This document shows positions 63,119-64,000 of a stretch of 64,000 nt of DNA, in pieces (position 1 is the first letter of the stretch; each line of letters begins with the position of its first letter). The stretch spans positions 3,935,001 through 3,999,000 of the forward strand of contig NZ_CP118615.1 in NCBI RefSeq assembly GCF_028993575.1. Direction: 5' to 3'. The notes beneath the pieces were generated by a model. That model worked only from the letters and a program-made list of their open reading frames with translations. It searched no databases and was not told the origin of the DNA. Origin of the DNA: Micromonospora cathayae. Its GTDB lineage: Bacteria > Actinomycetota > Actinomycetes > Mycobacteriales > Micromonosporaceae. The translations under genes were made by a program, and so were the position numbers.

Positions 63119-64000
63119 CTAGCCCGCGTCGGACGCCGCCCCGTCGGAGCGTCCCCACCGGAGGGTGCCGTGACAGACCACGTCGCCGAGGATCTCCCGG
63201 TTGTCCCGCCACCGGTCCAGCCGGGCCCCGGCGACGCTGACGTCACCGTGGAACGAGGCACGACCGTCGGGGCCGCCGAGGCGGAACACGGTCCCCTCGA
63301 ACGTGCTGTCGTCGAACCGGGTGGTGCCGTGGAACTGGGTGCCGGTGAAGTCCGCGTACCCGACGCGGCAGCCGGAGAGATCCAGGTCGAGCAGGGTCGC
63401 GCCGGACAACGGCAGGGTCGTGCCGGCCCAGTGCGGTGGACCGTCCGGGGCCGGCCGGAGCCGGTCGGTCAGCAGCCGCTGCGCGTCGCGCCGCAGCCCC
63501 ACCTCCCGCTCCTGCCCGGCGGTACGGGGGCCGGCCAGCCGGAACGGCAGCGGCCGGCGCAGGTACCCGCACACCGCGTCCACCACGCGTTGCCGCAGGT
63601 CCGATCGGGTGTCGCCGAGTTCGCCGAGGATCCGTAGCCCGGCCGCGCGGACGTCGGGATCGGGGTCGGCGAGTTGGCCCGCGTACGGGGCGACGGAACC
63701 GTCCGGTGTGAGCGGAGCGCCGCTGTCGTCCGGTCCGGCGGTCGGCGTCCAGCCCAGCGGCCAGCACACCGGTTCGTCGTCGGCGGTACCGGACCACCGG
63801 GCCCCGGCCAGGTCCACGGTCGGCTGGTCGAGCATGGTCGGCCCGCCGAACCGGGCGTCCCGGAAGCAGGCGTCCGCCCCGAACCGGGCCTTGTGGAACC
63901 AGGCCGGCCCGGCGAACCGCGCCCGGCGGAACGACACCGGCCCGGCGAACCGGGCTCCGTCGCCGCCCTCGTGCCAGTCCTGGTAGTCGCCCATCACCAC
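63119..64000 (-). CDS. Pentapeptide-repeat protein (5' end cut by window)
   Basis: At least 293 residues; the reading frame is open to the window edge, so the N-terminus is missing. Two pentapeptide-like blocks (ARFAGPVSFRRARFAGPAWFHKARF and SGATLLDLDLSGCRVGYADFTGTQFHG) flank a helical insert (PDVRAAGLRILGELGDTRSDLRQRVVDAVCGYL). This insert is typical of actinobacterial membrane-linked pentapeptide proteins. Function unknown. Confidence 0.82.
   Translation of the reverse strand: MVMGDYQDWHEGGDGARFAGPVSFRRARFAGPAWFHKARFGADACFRDARFGGPTMLDQPTVDLAGARWSGTADDEPVCWPLGWTPTAGPDDSGAPLTPDGSVAPYAGQLADPDPDVRAAGLRILGELGDTRSDLRQRVVDAVCGYLRRPLPFRLAGPRTAGQEREVGLRRDAQRLLTDRLRPAPDGPPHWAGTTLPLSGATLLDLDLSGCRVGYADFTGTQFHGTTRFDDSTFEGTVFRLGGPDGRASFHGDVSVAGARLDRWRDNREILGDVVCHGTLRWGRSDGAASDAG

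Overview
The window is a high-GC actinobacterial chromosome segment. Gene content and order, the proline- and RGG-rich protein tails, frequent GTG starts and GTGA/ATGA overlaps suggest a Micromonosporaceae member, probably Micromonospora; this is inferred, not measured. All calls come from reading the sequence; no database search was run.

Layout. (1) 1-2161: the 3' part of a 23S rRNA gene, a 5S rRNA gene and the rrn terminator. (2) 2201-31701: a nearly continuous + strand housekeeping block whose order follows the mycobacterial Rv1691-Rv1713 region: TPR-like protein, HAD phosphatase, tlyA, nadK, recN, steA, steB, pyrG, NUDIX, xerD, parA-like, scpA, scpB, rluB-like, cmk, der. Four envelope genes (PNPT-like transferase, MurJ-like flippase, GT4, phosphatase-like membrane protein) sit between steB and pyrG, and ald and a TM2 gene between NUDIX and xerD. 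(3) 31898-39776: a tRNA-Pro gene followed by accessory DNA: a 47-residue double zinc-knuckle protein, GntR and GNAT genes, a broken vWA gene, and a compact XRE / ImmA-IrrE / MAB_1171c-like / MpaB-like operon. (4) 40169-45931: regulator-linked genes (TetR with an oxidoreductase, PadR with a membrane protein, a Cmx-like MFS exporter), with clear palindromic operators. (5) 46276-54044: a cycloserine-type biosynthetic locus. An operon dcsA-dcsB-dcsD-dcsE-SDR-dcsG encodes the steps from L-arginine and L-serine through hydroxyurea and O-ureidoserine to an isoxazolidinone ring, next to a divergent MocR regulator / EamA exporter pair. (6) 54540-60778: two divergent three-gene operons for an unknown surface glycan. 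(7) 60876-64000: a secreted sugar dehydrogenase-like protein with a CBM2 and a CebR-like operator, a cupin, and a pentapeptide-repeat protein cut by the window end.

The most notable system is the cycloserine-type locus. It lacks the epimerase-type O-ureidoserine racemase (DcsC) and the D-Ala-D-Ala ligase (DcsI) of the known Streptomyces cluster, and carries a short-chain dehydrogenase inside the operon. The stereochemistry or identity of the product, and the self-resistance route, are therefore open. The XRE/ImmA/membrane/oxygenase cassette and the tiny zinc-knuckle protein are the next best candidates for undescribed biology.
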